Shown: positions 61,822 through 64,000 of the stretch, in pieces
How the letters are laid out: each line of letters opens with the position of its first letter
Position numbering within the stretch: the first letter of the stretch is position 1
From: Clostridium sulfidigenes
GTDB lineage: Bacteria; Bacillota; Clostridia; Clostridiales; Clostridiaceae
Reading direction: 5' to 3'
Length of the DNA: 64,000 nucleotides
Assembly (NCBI RefSeq): GCF_000732635.1
Contig: NZ_JPMD01000002.1
Location: 39,777 to 103,776 of the forward strand
Program-made: the position numbers and the translations under genes
Notes under the pieces: generated by a model
The model's input: only the letters and a program-made list of their open reading frames with translations
Database searches by the model: none
What the model was told of the DNA's origin: nothing

Positions 61822-61893
61822 TTAATGAAACTCGACTCAGTACTTTCGCTGAGTAAGTGATTCACACCAAATCGTAGATTTGGGTTCTCTACT
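61822..61893 (-). repeat. structured intergenic element between metK and recD2
   Basis: On minus: TAAGT-AGAGAAC-CCAAATC-TAC-GATTTGG-TGTGAATC-ACTTA closes as a two-tier stem, followed by ACTCAG-CGAAAGTA-CTGAGT. It comes after the metK terminator, so it is not the terminator itself. No family assigned. The rest of this 310-bp gap is AT-rich. Confidence 0.6.
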
Positions 61894-61898
61894 TAAAA

Positions 61899-61936
61899 AA
61901 TCCACACTAACAAATCATATTGTTAGTGTGGATTCT
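61899..61936 (-). terminator. metK terminator
   Basis: ATCCACACTAACAA-TATGA-TTTGTTAGTGTGGAT followed by TTTTT on minus. Confidence 0.9.
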
Positions 61937-61963
61937 TATTGATAAATATATATCTTTAATTAC

Positions 61964-63139
61964 TTATATATATTTCTTTATTTCTTCAACCTTATTTAAT
62001 TGCTCCCATGGTAGGTTTAAGTCATTTCTTCCAAAGTGACCATAAGCAGCAGTTTGTTTGTATATAGGTCTTCTTAAATCCAATTCTTTTATAATAGATG
62101 ATGGTCTTAAGTCAAAAACTTTATTAACTATATCTACTATCTTATCTTCTGAAAGTTTTCCAGTTCCAAAAGTATCAATTTGTATAGATACCGGTCTAGC
62201 AACACCAATAGCATATGCAAGTTGTATTTCTAGTCTATCAGCAACACCAGCAGCTACTAAGTTTTTAGCTACCCATCTTGATGCATAAGCAGCAGATCTA
62301 TCTACCTTTGTTGGGTCTTTTCCTGAGAAAGCTCCACCACCATGTCTACCAGATCCACCATAGGTATCTACTATTATTTTTCTACCTGTAAGACCTGAGT
62401 CTCCTTGAGGTCCTCCAATAACAAATCTACCTGTAGGATTTATATAGTATTTTGTGCTTGCATCTAATAAATCAGCAGGTACTATCGGAGCTATAACATG
62501 CTCTTTTAAATCCTTCTCGATTTGTTCTCTTGTAACATCTGGACAATGCTGAGTTGAAATTACTATAGTATCTATTCTAACTGGCTTATTGTCTTCATAC
62601 TCTACAGTTACTTGAGTTTTTCCATCTGGTCTTAAGTAAGATAAAGTTCCATTCTTTCTTACTTCTGCTAGTCTTCTTGATAATTTATGAGCCATAGAAA
62701 TTGGAAGAGGCATATATTCTTCTGTTTCATTTGTAGCAAATCCGAACATCATACCTTGGTCTCCAGCACCCGTAGCCTCATCATTGTTCATTTGACCTGC
62801 TTTACTTTCTAAAGCTTCATCAACTCCCATAGCAATATCTCTTGATTGCTCATCTATAGATGTTAATACTGAACATGTATTGCAATCAAATCCATATTTT
62901 GCTCTATTGTATCCAATCTCTTCAACTGCATTTCTAACAACCTTTTGGAAGTCTACATAGCAGTTTGTACTTATTTCTCCCATTACAAGAACCATTCCTG
63001 TAGTAGTTGCAGTTTCACAAGCTACCCTAGCATTTGGATCTTTTTCTAATATGGCATCTAGTATTGCATCAGATATCTGATCACACATTTTATCTGGATG
63101 TCCTTCAGTTACTGATTCTGACGTAAATAATCTTCTCAT
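61964..63139 (-). CDS. metK: S-adenosylmethionine synthase
   Basis: 391 residues with all MetK landmarks: [12 protein letters not shown] near 6-17, [10 protein letters not shown] near 125-134, [14 protein letters not shown] near 243-256 and [10 protein letters not shown] near 268. Forms SAM from Met and ATP. Regulated by its own product through the SAM-I riboswitch upstream. Confidence 0.98.
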   Translation of the reverse strand: MRRLFTSESVTEGHPDKMCDQISDAILDAILEKDPNARVACETATTTGMVLVMGEISTNCYVDFQKVVRNAVEEIGYNRAKYGFDCNTCSVLTSIDEQSRDIAMGVDEALESKAGQMNNDEATGAGDQGMMFGFATNETEEYMPLPISMAHKLSRRLAEVRKNGTLSYLRPDGKTQVTVEYEDNKPVRIDTIVISTQHCPDVTREQIEKDLKEHVIAPIVPADLLDASTKYYINPTGRFVIGGPQGDSGLTGRKIIVDTYGGSGRHGGGAFSGKDPTKVDRSAAYASRWVAKNLVAAGVADRLEIQLAYAIGVARPVSIQIDTFGTGKLSEDKIVDIVNKVFDLRPSSIIKELDLRRPIYKQTAAYGHFGRNDLNLPWEQLNKVEEIKKYI

Positions 63140-63186
63140 TGAATTTTCCTCCTTAAGTATTTAAATATTACCGACACTTAAAAATA

Positions 63187-63217
63187 AAACCTCTTCTTAT
63201 CAGACAAGAAGAGGTTA
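63187..63217 (-). terminator. SAM-riboswitch terminator before metK
   Basis: AACCTCTTCTTGTCTGATAAGAAGAGGTT followed by TTATTTTT on minus. Confidence 0.9.
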
Positions 63218-63230
63218 GTATATTTCAAAC

Positions 63231-63345
63231 TAAGCTTTCTTATCTTGCAGAAAATCCTGCAGGAATTGGCACCATTGCTTTTAATAGCCGGTTGCTGGGT
63301 TTCATTGGGCCTTTGTCCCTCCACCACTCTTGATAAGAGTTATAT
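63231..63345 (-). promoter_or_regulatory. SAM-I riboswitch (S-box) of metK
   Basis: On minus: CTTATCAAGAG, GGTGGAGGGAC, GGCCC-ATGAAACCC, GCAACC and the closing GATAAGAAAG, all in S-box order. Confidence 0.97.
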
Positions 63346-63362
63346 TATTAATTTATACATAG

Positions 63363-63391
63363 ATAATAGCATAGGGAAATTTAACTGTCAA
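63363..63391 (-). promoter_or_regulatory. sigma-A promoter of the metK leader
   Basis: TTGACA (63391-63386), 17-nt spacer, TATTAT (63368-63363) on minus; start expected about 10 nt before the S-box. Confidence 0.8.
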
Positions 63392-63572
63392 CACACTTAT
63401 CTATTAATATAAATAATTAATATTTACCATTATAATAACTTTCTATATGCCATTAAATATATTTTAAACTTAATAAAAAGATTTATTCAATTATTATAAA
63501 ATACTTACTCAATTCCTATTTTATATTTTATTAAAAATAAAATAAGACACTAAGTAAACTTAGTGTCTTATA

Positions 63573-63657
63573 TGGTGGAGGAGGACGGATTCGAACCATC
63601 GAAACGAAACGTAACAGATTTACAGTCTGCCCCCTTTGGCCACTCGGGAACTCCTCC
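63573..63657 (-). tRNA. tRNA-Tyr (GTA), copy 1
   Basis: Class-II tRNA with long variable arm; acceptor GGAGGAG/CTCCTCC, anticodon loop with GTA, encoded CCA. A small hairpin with T-run follows it at 63549-63571. Confidence 0.97.
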
Positions 63658-63662
63658 ATTTA

Positions 63663-63737
63663 TGGAGCTGGCAATAGGAATCGAACCTACAACCTGCTGA
63701 TTACAAATCAGCTGCTCTACCGTTGAGCCATGCCAGC
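63663..63737 (-). tRNA. tRNA-Thr (TGT), copy 1
   Basis: Acceptor GCTGGCA/TGCCAGC, anticodon TGT, T-loop GGTTCGATTCC, CCA encoded. Confidence 0.97.
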
Positions 63738-63778
63738 ATATTATATAGTTTTGAAATTTAATGAATTATAATTCATTA

Positions 63779-63854
63779 TGGTGGTCGCAACAGGGATCGA
63801 ACCTGTGACCCCCTGCTTGTAAGGCAGGTGCTCTCCCAGCTGAGCTATGCGACC
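63779..63854 (-). tRNA. tRNA-Val (TAC)
   Basis: Acceptor GGTCGCA/TGCGACC, anticodon TAC, CCA encoded. Confidence 0.97.
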
Positions 63855-63859
63855 TTATA

Positions 63860-63944
63860 TGGTGGAGGAGGACGGATTCGAACCATCGAAACGAAACGTA
63901 ACAGATTTACAGTCTGCCCCCTTTGGCCACTCGGGAACTCCTCC
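63860..63944 (-). tRNA. tRNA-Tyr (GTA), copy 2
   Basis: Same sequence as the tRNA-Tyr at 63573-63657. Confidence 0.97.
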
Positions 63945-63949
63945 ACTTA

Positions 63950-64000
63950 TGGAGCTGGCAATAGGAATCGAACCTACAACCTGCTGATTACAAATCAGCT
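63950..64000 (-). tRNA. tRNA-Thr (TGT), copy 2, cut by window edge
   Basis: The 3' part, to the anticodon stem, is identical to copy 1; the 5' part lies outside the window. Confidence 0.9.

Overview
The window looks like a chromosomal segment of a low-GC anaerobic Firmicute, most likely Clostridium sensu stricto. The base composition is very AT-rich. It carries an asrABC dissimilatory-type sulfite reductase operon, an anaerobic (cobalt-early) cbi cobalamin operon, FMN, SAM-I and two cobalamin riboswitches, and a raiA-type structured RNA between comFC and hpf. Coding orientation is mostly minus. The species cannot be fixed from sequence alone.

Layout. 1-4.5 kb: the end of a GNAT acetyltransferase, a YbaK-type deacylase, and a two-component/ABC transporter cluster. 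4.7-7.7 kb: a selenium/sulfur-trafficking group (DUF3343, TusA-like, YedE-like transporter, cysteine desulfurase-like enzyme). 7.8-8.2 kb: a complete cobalamin riboswitch with promoter and terminator but no gene behind it, aimed antisense at the desulfurase gene. 8.5-13.5 kb: DedA, asrABC, a FocA/NirC-type hydrosulfide channel and a Crp/Fnr regulator. 13.9-25.5 kb: cbiMNQ cobalt transport and an eleven-gene cbi operon behind a second cobalamin riboswitch. 25.7-29.3 kb: assorted housekeeping genes.

29.56-42.82 kb: a ~13.2-kb integrative element in the 3' half of tRNA-Trp, bounded by a perfect 47-bp direct repeat. It has a tyrosine integrase, divergent repressor/Cro-like regulators, an excisionase-like protein, DnaD- and DnaB-like replication proteins, a sigma factor, a protein that may be a distant HK97/encapsulin-type capsid, a HEPN-motif protein, and next to the att site a toxSAS (RelA/SpoT-fold) plus Panacea-domain antitoxin pair. 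It has no visible portal, terminase or tail genes, so it resembles a satellite-type or cryptic element carrying toxin-antitoxin/defence cargo.

42.8-64 kb: intact tRNA-Trp, a DUF3867-like gene with an apparent ATT start, CBS-ACT protein, tandem HD/HD-GYP protein, tsaE-tsaB-rimI, FMN-riboswitch-controlled ribU, tex, an M28 peptidase, prfB with its programmed frameshift, secA, hpf, the raiA RNA, comFC, a ComFA-like protein without a P-loop, recD2, SAM-riboswitch-controlled metK, and a tRNA cluster (Tyr-Thr-Val-Tyr-Thr, last one cut by the window end).

Two further themes. First, five genes are interrupted by single-base indels: three by one extra A in an A-run (ABC ATPase, cbiL, secA), two by a missing base (cbiG, GIY-YIG). 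SecA is essential, so at least part of this is probably sequence error, or is rescued by slippage. Second, a ~120-nt structured repeat is present in two copies (4.57-4.69 kb and 48.43-48.55 kb) with compensatory changes in its stems, and another structured intergenic element lies between metK and recD2; neither is explained by a family I can name.
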